Of a DNA stretch of 35,670 bases, positions 25,778 to 34,394 are shown piece after piece (positions within the stretch are counted from its first letter, which is position 1; each line of letters begins with the position of its first letter). A program made the position numbers and the translations under genes. Below the pieces are notes generated by a model. The model did no database searches. It worked only from the letters and a program-made list of their open reading frames with translations, and was not told the DNA's origin. Origin of the DNA: an uncultured Clostridium sp. (lineage in GTDB: Bacteria; Bacillota; Clostridia; TANB77; CAG-508); assembly GCA_946497905.1 (NCBI GenBank), contig CAMMMI010000003.1, positions 1 through 35,670 on the forward strand, in the 5' to 3' direction.

Positions 25778-26913
25778 AAATAACTAATCTACTATAATCT
25801 TTTCTAAGTCCTGTTTGGTCTAAGAAATTATTTAAAATATCATTATGTTCTTTTTGTCTTGCTTGTATATTTTTTATTTCTGTTTTCACTTCTTCAATAT
25901 TTATATCTTTATTTTTACTTGTTAATAATTTTTGTTGTGCAACTAATTCTTTTTTATCTTGTCTTATTGCTCTTTCTATTTTTCTTTGTTCCTGTGTTGC
26001 ATCATACATGCTTATTTTCTTTCCATTGTATGTTACCTTTTCATTTTTCCACTTATTGAGTTCTTTTTGTGTATAAGCTCTTGTAGAGCCTTTATAATAT
26101 GGATACCAATCATGTCTACAATTTACTCCTTTAAATCCTGTTGCTTCTCCATATCCTATATCATCTTTTGATAAATAACCTTTTTGACCACTTAAAGATA
26201 TTATTTTCCCTTGCCATTCTGCGTGACTAGGTCTTGCTCCCGAATGTGCTGTTATCTCCATTAAATCCCAGCCAAGTTCATTTGCTCTTGTTTCTTGTAA
26301 TTGCCCACAAGTTTGATTAACAGATGTAACAATATTCATTCTTACTGCACTTTCAATACTTCTTTTTGCCCCGACTTGGATATTCTATTAATGTTCCTTG
26401 TTGTGCTATCTTTCTTAATGCATCTATAAATGATTGTGTATAGCTTTTTACTCCTGTACTAACTTCTAAGTATGCCATATCAATTGCATTTTTAAATTGT
26501 GTTTGTGCTGTATTTGCTGTTGTCATACATAAGTTTTGTAAATTTCCTGCTGTTTTTACTATAGTTGCATTCATTATTTGTTTAATGCTTTCACTTTGAT
26601 TTAAGGGCACTGGATTCAATCCTGCTTCTTTATATATCTTGTCATCAAATTTTAAGCTTTTTTCTCCTGCCTCATAAAATATTTTATTTACTTCTTCTAC
26701 TGTTGTATCATTGTATTCTGCAACTAATCTTATAATGTCTTGATATAAAAATCCCATTTCTTGAGCTATTCTTAAACTATTTGTTACTACTGTATTCGCA
26801 TACCCATAATTTGCTATTCTTCTTGCTATTTCTTCTATTATTTGTAACTCTAAGTTCTGATATATTCCTATTGCTTGTTTTTCTATTTTTATAAAATCTT
26901 GTTCAGTTAGCAT
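25776..26913 (-). CDS. phage minor capsid protein 2 family, requires +1 shift at CGG 26371-26373
   Basis: ORFs 26353-26913 and 25776-26339 join as GTLIEYPS-[C]-GAKRSIESAVRMNIVTSVNQTCGQLQETRANELGWDLMEITAHSGARPSHAEWQGKIISLSG. Confidence 0.93.
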
Positions 26914-27088
26914 TATTTAACCTTTCTATTTCTTCATAAAAAATAACACCTGACGGAGAACTGATACTTAACGCACAGTCAACTGGATTTCTTGATATTA
27001 TTAAATTTTTATTTTTATCATATCTATAAATAAATCCTTTATATTCTTTCATTTTTAATGCTTTATACAAAATAAAGCTAATTATCAT
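26903..27088 (-). CDS. small phage protein between portal and minor capsid
   Basis: MKEYKGFIYRYDKNKNLIISRNPVDCALS; overlaps next gene start. Confidence 0.5.
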   Translation of the reverse strand: MIISFILYKALKMKEYKGFIYRYDKNKNLIISRNPVDCALSISSPSGVIFYEEIERLNNAN

Positions 27089-27096
27089 TTCTATTC

Positions 27097-28542
27097 CTAA
27101 TCTATATTTTCATTAAATCCAAAAGCTTCTTGATTACTCATTTTTTCTTTTTGTATTTGTTGCATTTCTTCTAATGCTTGTTCTTCTGTTAGTCCATATC
27201 TAAACATTATGTATTTTAATTTACTTCTTAATCCTGCACTTACTTCTTGCATTTGCAATACTTGTTCTTTCTCTGTATCCATTAATATGCTATCTCCCCA
27301 TTCAAAACTTGCTTGATACATTCCGACTGGTGCTAAATTATACAAAGTAGTTAATACATCTATTGCATAAAGTAAATCTTCTAAAGCATCTTGTAAATTC
27401 TCTTGCATCCTTGATACGGCTGTAAAACTTCTTTGTTTACTAGCTTTTATCTCGGTCGCAGTTTTATCTGAATATGTAGGCTCTGATAAAGTCCCATAAG
27501 CTAACATACAGTTAAACTCTATTCTTTCTAGCACTTTATTCAACCCTCTCCAAAATGCTTCATCTCGAACTTCTGGACTATAATCGTGAAATAAGTCTTC
27601 TCCATTTGCTTTAGAAACATCTACCGCTCTAAATAGTCTATCTTTTAATTTTGGAATTTCCCATAAACTTATTCCATTTTTATGTCTTTGTCTTAGTGCT
27701 TCTGTGCTTGCATATATTGCTTTTTCCGAAGCTTCGTATTCCCACATTGTTCTACCATATTGAATATCTGCATCTTTTATTAAATTTTCTGCTCTTGCAT
27801 ATACTGCTATCCCTAAAGGTGATTTAGTATCTATATTGTTTGCCATAGGTGGCTTATAATATGCAAATAATGGTTTTTCTATATTATTTATTTCAGTTTT
27901 TTCTTGAATGTTTCTCCATTCTTCTATTTGCTTTAAAGGTATTTCATCTCCTAAGTCATCTTCATCTTTGCTTTTAAAAGCTTTATTTATAATAAAATAA
28001 TTGTTTCCTTGTAAAGTGTGATATTCTAGCCTTGTAAATATGTCTTCTCCTCTTGTTTTCTGACTAACAAAAACAGCTCCTGTTATTTTGCCTGTATCAT
28101 CATATTCAATAGGAAAAAAATATCCTTGCTGTATAAATTCAACAAAGATATTATTGTTTTTTACATATGGTTTTAATATTAAGCCTCCTCTTGCATTTCC
28201 GTGTTCAAGATTATTAGGTAATTCTTTTATTGCTAAATCATATATGTTCTTTATATATGATGCTCTTGCTCCCCCTGTTATGTTGGAATTAAACTCTGCC
28301 ATAGTTAATCTAACAAATTCATTAGCTATTGCTGATGGTAGTTCCAAACTTTTTATATCATCATTTATCCAAGGAGCTTCATTTTTATACATTTGTCCCC
28401 ATTCTTGTATTTTAATTTCCATTTCTGATGATACTGCTATATCTATATTTAAAGCATCTTCTATATTATTTTTACTAAACATTTTTCTTATCGCTCCTCT
28501 TATCCAACTAAATATATTCATTATTGTCCCTTTCTTCTCCAA
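27097..28542 (-). CDS. phage portal protein
   Basis: 481 aa directly downstream of terminase; PPMANNIDTKSPLGIAVYARAENLIKDADIQYGRTMWEYEAS...DKTATEIKASKQRSF. Confidence 0.88.
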   Translation of the reverse strand: MEKKGTIMNIFSWIRGAIRKMFSKNNIEDALNIDIAVSSEMEIKIQEWGQMYKNEAPWINDDIKSLELPSAIANEFVRLTMAEFNSNITGGARASYIKNIYDLAIKELPNNLEHGNARGGLILKPYVKNNNIFVEFIQQGYFFPIEYDDTGKITGAVFVSQKTRGEDIFTRLEYHTLQGNNYFIINKAFKSKDEDDLGDEIPLKQIEEWRNIQEKTEINNIEKPLFAYYKPPMANNIDTKSPLGIAVYARAENLIKDADIQYGRTMWEYEASEKAIYASTEALRQRHKNGISLWEIPKLKDRLFRAVDVSKANGEDLFHDYSPEVRDEAFWRGLNKVLERIEFNCMLAYGTLSEPTYSDKTATEIKASKQRSFTAVSRMQENLQDALEDLLYAIDVLTTLYNLAPVGMYQASFEWGDSILMDTEKEQVLQMQEVSAGLRSKLKYIMFRYGLTEEQALEEMQQIQKEKMSNQEAFGFNENID

Positions 28543-30122
28543 ATTTCTTCAAGTGCATATCTTACAGCATCTATATGATGATTATTTTTATCTGGATAAC
28601 CTGTTACTACATTTCCATCTTTGTCTTTTTCTAGTTCATAGCTTTCAAATTCTTCTCTTGTCTTTGGACATCTAACTGGATCTATAACTATTTTATTTAA
28701 AGTAGATAACCATTTCATACTGTACTCAACACTCCCTGGTCCTTTTATTGCTCCTCTTATATATGCTCCATAAGATTTGTAATCTTCTATAGATTTTCTT
28801 TCTGCTGAATCTGCTGTTATGTAATCATCCTCTGTAACACCTTTTTCTTTCAATGCTTCCCAACTTGCTTTATTACTCATTTTATTAGCGTGAAATTCAT
28901 CAAATATATATAGTGTTCTTCTAGCCATATCAAAATACATATCATTATATGCAAATGGATCAGGATACCAGCCCCAATCAATTCCTTTATATAACCTATC
29001 AAAATATGATATTTCTTCGTCTGTTATTTCTCTTATTTCCAAGTTTTCAAATACATTTGTTCCGTCTCCTGTTTCTAGTCCTAAATATTCATTTTCATAT
29101 ATTTTCGGATTAGTTTCTTTTATATATTCTGCTTCATCAATAAAAGCCTGCCCTAACCATTCTTTAGGAGCAGACCTGTAATCTGACAAATGTACTAATC
29201 TATTCTTTTTAGGTATTCTTTTTTCTTTATTTACAAAATGTTGTTTACTTGGTGGTGTATTATATACGTATAATTGTATAAAATCTTCTCCACCTCTTAC
29301 TATTGATTGATTTATTTTTCTTACTGTTGCCATTCCTTGTATTTGGTCAAATTCTTCATATAAAACTATACCAATATACATTCCTTTTGGTGGTTTAATT
29401 GATTTTATCTTTCCTGCATCATCAGTTCCTCTAAAATATATCTTTTGTCCAGTAGGGATTTTTGTTACTTCCATTGGGCTTACTTTAAATTCATAATTGT
29501 CTTGTAATCCTACAAATGTTTCAGAAAATTGCGATATTGTCCACTCAGTTTGAGCATAAACACTATCTCTAAGAGTGTTAGTGTATCTTCTTATGATAAT
29601 TGCACACATTTTAGGGTTGTTTTCTAGTAAATCTATTAAAACTTCATTTGCGAAAGTTGATTTTATGCTTCCTCTTCCACCTTCTAACCAATATTCCAAA
29701 TGCTCTCTATTTAATATATCTCTATAAACACCTATGAAGGCAGGAGGTATATCTTTAGCAGGTATTGATACTTTATAGTGCTCAAGTTCTTCTTTTTCTT
29801 CTTCGGCTCCTATATATTCTCCAGATGTATCTCTTACAAATTTTGCACTATCTAGATTTCCAGCTAATGCTTTTTTTACTTGATTTATTAGTATTCCTGT
29901 TTGTAATGTTAAGTCCTCATCTTCTAATCCTAATTGTTTTAATTCTTCTTTTCCTTCACAATCAGGCATATCTAAGCTTAAAAGCATTTTCATTGTTTCT
30001 TTCATTGCCTTTTTTTGTCTTCTTGTTTCTCCTGACTTTTGACCACCTTTTTTTCCTTTTTCTCTCGCTTCGTTCTCGCTTCGTTTATTAAAAGGTATTA
30101 AATTTTGCTCATTAGCCATCAA
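28521..30122 (-). CDS. terminase large subunit with small-terminase-like N-terminal domain
   Basis: N-term SENEAREKGKKGGQKSGETRRQKKAMKETMKMLLSL; C-term EGGRGSIKSTFANEVLIDLL, CAIIIRRYTNTLRDSVYAQTEWTI, YEEFDQI, HHIDAVRYALE. Confidence 0.9.
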   Translation of the reverse strand: MMANEQNLIPFNKRSENEAREKGKKGGQKSGETRRQKKAMKETMKMLLSLDMPDCEGKEELKQLGLEDEDLTLQTGILINQVKKALAGNLDSAKFVRDTSGEYIGAEEEKEELEHYKVSIPAKDIPPAFIGVYRDILNREHLEYWLEGGRGSIKSTFANEVLIDLLENNPKMCAIIIRRYTNTLRDSVYAQTEWTISQFSETFVGLQDNYEFKVSPMEVTKIPTGQKIYFRGTDDAGKIKSIKPPKGMYIGIVLYEEFDQIQGMATVRKINQSIVRGGEDFIQLYVYNTPPSKQHFVNKEKRIPKKNRLVHLSDYRSAPKEWLGQAFIDEAEYIKETNPKIYENEYLGLETGDGTNVFENLEIREITDEEISYFDRLYKGIDWGWYPDPFAYNDMYFDMARRTLYIFDEFHANKMSNKASWEALKEKGVTEDDYITADSAERKSIEDYKSYGAYIRGAIKGPGSVEYSMKWLSTLNKIVIDPVRCPKTREEFESYELEKDKDGNVVTGYPDKNNHHIDAVRYALEEIWRRKGQ

Positions 30123-30129
30123 CCTCCAC

Positions 30130-30270
30130 CTACTTTTTTTGCTCCTGTTCTAGTATTTTCTTGATAAACAGATATATTATATAAATAGCTAAAATCGCTA
30201 ATACTATTGCAATTGCTCCTAAAATAATAATTCCTATAACACCTAAAATATTTAATAGAATTTCTAACAT
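30130..30270 (-). CDS. 46-aa single-TM small protein
   Basis: MLEILLNILGVIGIIILGAIAIVLAILAIYIIYLFIKKILEQEQKK; preferred over the ORF-track frame 30119-30313. Confidence 0.6.
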   Translation of the reverse strand: MLEILLNILGVIGIIILGAIAIVLAILAIYIIYLFIKKILEQEQKK

Positions 30271-30419
30271 TCTTCTCTATTCCTTTCATAAAACATGCAC
30301 TTAGTTTGCACAATATTATTTATAATTGATATTCTAATATCACATAAATCGCTTTTTCTGTTCTTGCAGTTCTTGCAATGTTCTTTTATATATTTTTCAT
30401 ATCTTTCTTGATTTGTCAT
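30264..30419 (-). CDS. 51-aa Cys-rich small phage protein
   Basis: MTNQERYEKYIKEHCKNCKNRKSDLCDIRISIINNIVQTKCMFYERNREEC; overlaps next start. Confidence 0.6.
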   Translation of the reverse strand: MTNQERYEKYIKEHCKNCKNRKSDLCDIRISIINNIVQTKCMFYERNREEC

Positions 30420-30434
30420 ATGTTACACCTCTTT

Positions 30435-30509
30435 TGGAGCTTTCTGTAAGACTCGAACTTACTATTGTAGTTTACAAGACTACTGTTTTACCTGTTAAAC
30501 TAAGAAAGC
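30435..30509 (-). tRNA. tRNA-Thr (anticodon UGU), CCA encoded
   Basis: GCTTTCT TA GTTT AACAGGTA AAAC A GTAGT CTTGTAA ACTAC AATA GTAAG TTCGAGT CTTAC AGAAAGC T CCA: complete cloverleaf, 7-bp acceptor, 5-bp anticodon and T stems. Confidence 0.9.
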
Positions 30510-30513
30510 GTAT

Positions 30514-30548
30514 TAAAAAGAGTAAACATTGAATCAACGTCTACTCTT
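30514..30548 (-). terminator. terminator-like hairpin just upstream of tRNA
   Basis: Minus strand AAGAGTA-17 nt-TACTCTT-TTTAA. Confidence 0.55.
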
Positions 30549-30674
30549 CTTTTATATATTTAAATTAAATAAAGATTAAGGGGATTAACCTTTTTCATTT
30601 TATTTACAACTTTGGATTTTGTATTTTTCAGATACAATTGCTATTATAATTAAAACATATATTTAAGGGAGTTT

Positions 30675-31115
30675 TCAGTAACTTTTGGGGAAAATTATTT
30701 TTTTGCATTCTTCATCAAACTTATTTAATGCAATTTTATTTGTTTTTTTAGTATATTCATAATTATAATGCATTTCGCTTGCAACTCTTACTAACTTTTT
30801 CCCTTGTATATAATATTTAAATAATATATTTCTATATGGAAATTCCATTTTATTTATTATTTCAACTATTTTCTTTTGTTTTTCTTGTTCTTCTAGTACT
30901 TTATTCATTAATTCATTAAAACAATCCATCAATTCTGACAACTTTTCTGCTTCGTTGTCATATGTAACTTTAGTACTTTTGGGCATATCTGATAAAGTGC
31001 TATTTAATCTATTTATTGTTTCTTTTTGTGCTTCTATGTAATTCATTTGGTCTTTTATCCATATTTGATTATATTTGTAATTTTTAAGGTCTTCTCTATT
31101 CATTTGTACCTCCAT
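30675..31115 (-). CDS. ArpU/sigma-like late phage transcription regulator
   Basis: C-terminal EFPYRNILFKYYIQGKKLVRVASEMHYNYEYTKKTNKIALNKF resembles a region-4-like HTH; last gene before late operon. Confidence 0.6.
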   Translation of the reverse strand: MEVQMNREDLKNYKYNQIWIKDQMNYIEAQKETINRLNSTLSDMPKSTKVTYDNEAEKLSELMDCFNELMNKVLEEQEKQKKIVEIINKMEFPYRNILFKYYIQGKKLVRVASEMHYNYEYTKKTNKIALNKFDEECKKIIFPKSY

Positions 31116-31329
31116 TTCTTTTACTTTTCAATTTATTAACAACTTTTTCTAAATGCTTATTTTCTGATGATAATTCTACAACTAGTCTTTTTAGACCTGC
31201 ATTTTCTGTTTCTAACAATTCTATTTGCTTTTCTCTTTCATGTATCATTAATAATATTAGTATATCTTCTTTATCTTGTGTTTCTTTTAATTGCATAGTA
31301 TCACTTACTTTCTTTAACAAATTTCGCAA
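31096..31329 (-). CDS. small coiled-coil phage protein
   Basis: MQLKETQDKEDILILLMIHEREKQIELLETENAGLKRLVVELSSENKHLEKV (probable internal start). Confidence 0.5.
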   Translation of the reverse strand: MRNLLKKVSDTMQLKETQDKEDILILLMIHEREKQIELLETENAGLKRLVVELSSENKHLEKVVNKLKSKRNGGTNE

Positions 31330-31471
31330 ACTCTTTTAAATCAGTATTATCAAATCTTTGTTGTTGCTCTGATTTTATTCTTTCATTTGCACAACTACAT
31401 ATTAAATTATTTTTAAAAGCATTATCACAATGCATTTTATAGTTGCAGTTATTACAAATATGTAATCCCAT
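31301..31471 (-). CDS. 56-aa Cys-rich small phage protein
   Basis: MGLHICNNCNYKMHCDNAFKNNLICSCANERIKSEQQQRFDNTDLKEFAKFVKESK; missing from ORF track. Confidence 0.55.
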   Translation of the reverse strand: MGLHICNNCNYKMHCDNAFKNNLICSCANERIKSEQQQRFDNTDLKEFAKFVKESK

Positions 31472-31474
31472 AAC

Positions 31475-31861
31475 TTACTTCTCCTCTCTTTCTTTATTTA
31501 ATTTGTTTACTGCTCGTACTAGTTCATTAATCTTGTTATGTATATCTATTGCACTTGCAGGTTTTAGCTCTGTATATTCTCTTCCATCGCAACCTTTAGT
31601 TTCTTGTGTAAGCATTCCTAATTCTTCTATTTCTCTAATTTTTTCTATTGTTACTGCTTCTATATTGTCTTGAAATAATAATGCTTCGTCATTTAAGCAC
31701 TTTTCTAATTTATAATCTCGTCCGATTTCTCTATTTGTATTATTATTTATTATCTTTTCTTCATCTTTAATATAAGTATAAACTTTATCTTCATATACAA
31801 ATTTAAACCCATCTTCTAATGTTCCATTTGCCATTTTATTTAATATATCTATTATTTTCAT
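31475..31861 (-). CDS. hypothetical phage protein
   Basis: Intact ORF in tightly packed early operon. Confidence 0.55.
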   Translation of the reverse strand: MKIIDILNKMANGTLEDGFKFVYEDKVYTYIKDEEKIINNNTNREIGRDYKLEKCLNDEALLFQDNIEAVTIEKIREIEELGMLTQETKGCDGREYTELKPASAIDIHNKINELVRAVNKLNKEREEK

Positions 31862-31882
31862 CTTTCTACCTTCTTCCTTTTT

Positions 31883-32095
31883 TTATTTTAAAATAAGTTT
31901 TATTGTAGCATACTCATTCCAGCATTCATCTCTTCCAAAATCTTCTAAGTAAGCATAAACATGTTTATGTCCGTTAATATTATTATTTTTATTTATTTCA
32001 AGTAAGCATTTTAAAAAGTCTGTTTTATGTTCATCTTTATTATTCCAGTATTCAATTGCTTCTTCTAACATTTTTTCAATTTCTGCTATAGTCAT
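31883..32095 (-). CDS. hypothetical phage protein
   Basis: Intact ORF in early operon. Confidence 0.5.
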   Translation of the reverse strand: MTIAEIEKMLEEAIEYWNNKDEHKTDFLKCLLEINKNNNINGHKHVYAYLEDFGRDECWNEYATIKLILK

Positions 32096-32104
32096 TATTC
32101 TTTT

Positions 32105-32323
32105 CTACCTTCTTTCCAATTCTTTTATTTTTTTGTTAATAGGGTTTATAATTCCATATACAATCGTATTTTCATATATTTTTTTCCATATTTTTTCTCT
32201 TTTCCAAAATGATTCCTGTTCTATCTTTTCTATAACTTCTAAACAATATATAGCTGTATTCATGCTCCAGCAACCATTACAAATTCTATCGCTACACCAA
32301 TTATAAAATTCTTTATATTTCAT
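32105..32323 (-). CDS. hypothetical phage protein
   Basis: Intact ORF; MKYKEFYNWCSDRICNGCWSMNTAIYCLEVIEKI. Confidence 0.5.
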   Translation of the reverse strand: MKYKEFYNWCSDRICNGCWSMNTAIYCLEVIEKIEQESFWKREKIWKKIYENTIVYGIINPINKKIKELERR

Positions 32324-32541
32324 TGTTTCTTTTCTCCTTCTATAACATTTAATAATTTTTGTGGAAATATTTCTAATATAGTCTCTTCATTTGCTGTCAT
32401 TTGTTTTCTACATTCTTCTGTTACTTTATCTAATATAGATTCTAAAAATTCTACTTTTTGATAAAGTAAATTTATTGTGACTGTATCATCTTCTGTTGTT
32501 TCTAGTTTCCTGTTTATATTTTCTATTTCTTCTTTATTCAT
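32320..32541 (-). CDS. hypothetical phage protein
   Basis: Intact ORF, overlaps next start. Confidence 0.5.
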   Translation of the reverse strand: MNKEEIENINRKLETTEDDTVTINLLYQKVEFLESILDKVTEECRKQMTANEETILEIFPQKLLNVIEGEKKQ

Positions 32542-32554
32542 TAGTTATTCCTCC

Positions 32555-33034
32555 TTACCTTAATACTGGTATTCCACAAGTATTGATATCTTTTTTCTTT
32601 AAGCCTTCTCTATCTAATTTAAAATAACTCATATTTTCTCCAAGTGGTCTTGGTTCTGGTAACCATATATCATTTTGCCAATTTATATGTTTTGCCATTC
32701 CTCCACATTTACATCTTATAATAAATGGGCACGGCATTATTTTGTCTTTTCCTTCTACACCTACTTCAAGCCACATTTTCCAAGTCTTGCCACATTCTTC
32801 GCATTCATAAGTCATTGCACCATGTACTAAAGTATTTCCCATCTCTTCCTCTACTTTTATTAGAGTTTTTATTTTCTCTTCATTATTTAATCTTTCTTCT
32901 TGCACTTTTTCTTCTCTCTGTTTTTGTAATTCTTTTATATTAACAATATCTATTCTGTTTCTTCTTCTTTCCTTTGCTCTTTTATTTCTTGCATAACTCA
33001 TCTTTATTCTCCTTTCTCTAAACACTCTGGGCAT
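32555..33034 (-). CDS. zinc-ribbon phage protein
   Basis: YECEECGKTWKMW...CPFIIRCKCGGMAKHI. Confidence 0.6.
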   Translation of the reverse strand: MPRVFRERRIKMSYARNKRAKERRRNRIDIVNIKELQKQREEKVQEERLNNEEKIKTLIKVEEEMGNTLVHGAMTYECEECGKTWKMWLEVGVEGKDKIMPCPFIIRCKCGGMAKHINWQNDIWLPEPRPLGENMSYFKLDREGLKKKDINTCGIPVLR

Positions 33035-33186
33035 TTATCAAACCATTCCCCATTTATGTTTTTACTTTTCCAGTTGTTTGCTTTTTTATAATCTACTGCC
33101 TCTTGAAAATCCATGAAGTCATCTATACTATTGCTACAAAAATCACATTGCAATTCATATTTATTTCCATATCTTTCTATACTCAT
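33004..33186 (-). CDS. small zinc-finger phage protein
   Basis: LQCDFCSNSIDDFMDFQEAVDYKKANNWKSKNINGEWFDKCPEC. Confidence 0.6.
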   Translation of the reverse strand: MSIERYGNKYELQCDFCSNSIDDFMDFQEAVDYKKANNWKSKNINGEWFDKCPECLEKGE

Positions 33187-33404
33187 CTTTCTTCCTCTAC
33201 TTTCTCGACTGAATTTTCAATTGTTTTTTCATAATTTGAACAATAAAACATATCTTCAACTTGCTCCATAGCTTCTCTGTAACCTTCATGATATTGTTCA
33301 ATTTTTATTTTTTCTATTTTTTCTTTTTGCATATCATTGTTCTTTAACCAATTTATTTGTTTTAAGAATTTATCTGTATCTATATTTTCAGCTTTATAAA
33401 TCAT
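33183..33404 (-). CDS. hypothetical phage protein
   Basis: Intact ORF overlapping its neighbour. Confidence 0.45.
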   Translation of the reverse strand: MIYKAENIDTDKFLKQINWLKNNDMQKEKIEKIKIEQYHEGYREAMEQVEDMFYCSNYEKTIENSVEKVEEER

Positions 33405-33431
33405 CTTTCACTTTCCTTTCAAAATATTGTT

Positions 33432-33704
33432 TTATTGAAAATATCTCTCACTATGTTCTACTCTGTGTTTGTAACTATTGTATATTTCTTGTTTTCCAAA
33501 TCCTTTTGTATCTAAATCATCTAACATATAATTTATTATTTGGCTAAGTTTATCTATCATCTTATCTTTCTTTTCTATCTCTTTATCTTTTTCTTTTAGC
33601 ATATCTTGTAATTCTTTTATAAATAGTATTAATTCACTTTTAGTTTTGTTTTCTAAAGTTACACTATATTCAGCTATCATTATATCTCCTCTTAATCTAA
33701 CCAA
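33432..33704 (-). CDS. coiled-coil hypothetical phage protein
   Basis: Intact ORF in operon. Confidence 0.45.
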   Translation of the reverse strand: MVRLRGDIMIAEYSVTLENKTKSELILFIKELQDMLKEKDKEIEKKDKMIDKLSQIINYMLDDLDTKGFGKQEIYNSYKHRVEHSERYFQ

Positions 33705-33982
33705 TATTGTTTTATAAATTTAAGAGTATGTGGTTTAAAATGCCACCACTTGTCTTTACAATATATCTTTGCAAATATATAACCAATAATTTCATTTTTA
33801 ATTGCATATATACTATTCATTGAGCAACCTATTTTTTGACCATTTAATACTAGTGTTTCTGTTTGTCCTTCTTCTTTCACTATGTAGTCATATTCTATGT
33901 TAAAAGCTTCACAAATGGGTTTTATTGCTTTTAACACTTCAACTCTTTTATCCTTTAATATTTTCATTCCTTCTTTTGTCAT
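33692..33982 (-). CDS. hypothetical phage protein
   Basis: Intact ORF in operon. Confidence 0.5.
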   Translation of the reverse strand: MTKEGMKILKDKRVEVLKAIKPICEAFNIEYDYIVKEEGQTETLVLNGQKIGCSMNSIYAIKNEIIGYIFAKIYCKDKWWHFKPHTLKFIKQYWLD

Positions 33983-33984
33983 TG

Positions 33985-34218
33985 CTAAATCACTTCCTCT
34001 ATTCTATTTAATAATTTTATCCATTGTTTTTTATCAACTTCCATTCCATAACTTTTTGCTTGTTTTATATCATCTCTTATAACACTTAAACACTCATCTG
34101 ATAATTTATCTTCCTCAATTTCTTTTAGTATATAATTAACTGTTAAACTTACTATATAAGTCATTCTTCCTAGTGCATATCTTTCTGCACTTATTATCAT
34201 ATGTTCATAATTACTCAT
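33985..34218 (-). CDS. hypothetical phage protein
   Basis: MSNYEHMIISAERYALGRMTYIVSLTVNYILKEI...; ATG 34218 overlaps upstream TGA. Confidence 0.55.
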   Translation of the reverse strand: MSNYEHMIISAERYALGRMTYIVSLTVNYILKEIEEDKLSDECLSVIRDDIKQAKSYGMEVDKKQWIKLLNRIEEVI

Positions 34219-34394
34219 TGCTTGTCCTCCTTCTTTAATTTTCTTCTGTTTTTGTAGTAACACTTCTTGCAACAATATTCTTGTTTTCTAAATGTAATTT
34301 CAAATTCTTTATTACATACAGGACATCTTCTTATTTGATTTTTATTATATTTCTCTATATTTTCTAATGTTATTTTACTTATATCAATTACCAT
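34215..34394 (-). CDS. 59-aa zinc-ribbon small protein
   Basis: MVIDISKITLENIEKYNKNQIRRCPVCNKEFEITFRKQEYCCKKCYYKNRRKLKKEDKQ; missing from ORF track. Confidence 0.6.
   Translation of the reverse strand: MVIDISKITLENIEKYNKNQIRRCPVCNKEFEITFRKQEYCCKKCYYKNRRKLKKEDKQ

Noticed and set aside
1431-26373. CGG frameshifts explained as homopolymer sequencing errors
   Set aside because: The extra base is always a single C before GG, not a change in a homopolymer run, flanking contexts differ, and many out-of-frame CGG sites show no frameshift. Cannot be excluded without reads.
1431-26373. CGG simply reassigned to another amino acid
   Set aside because: Reassignment alone does not change reading frame; each site needs a +1 shift.
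26353-26385. Ordinary CGG Arg codon in PSRGKKKY*
   Set aside because: The zero-frame tail is six residues and unlike the family, whereas the +1 frame continues into the rest of the minor capsid protein.
30119-30313. 64-aa ORF of the track
   Set aside because: A different frame at 30130-30270 encodes a cleaner SD-linked single-TM protein.
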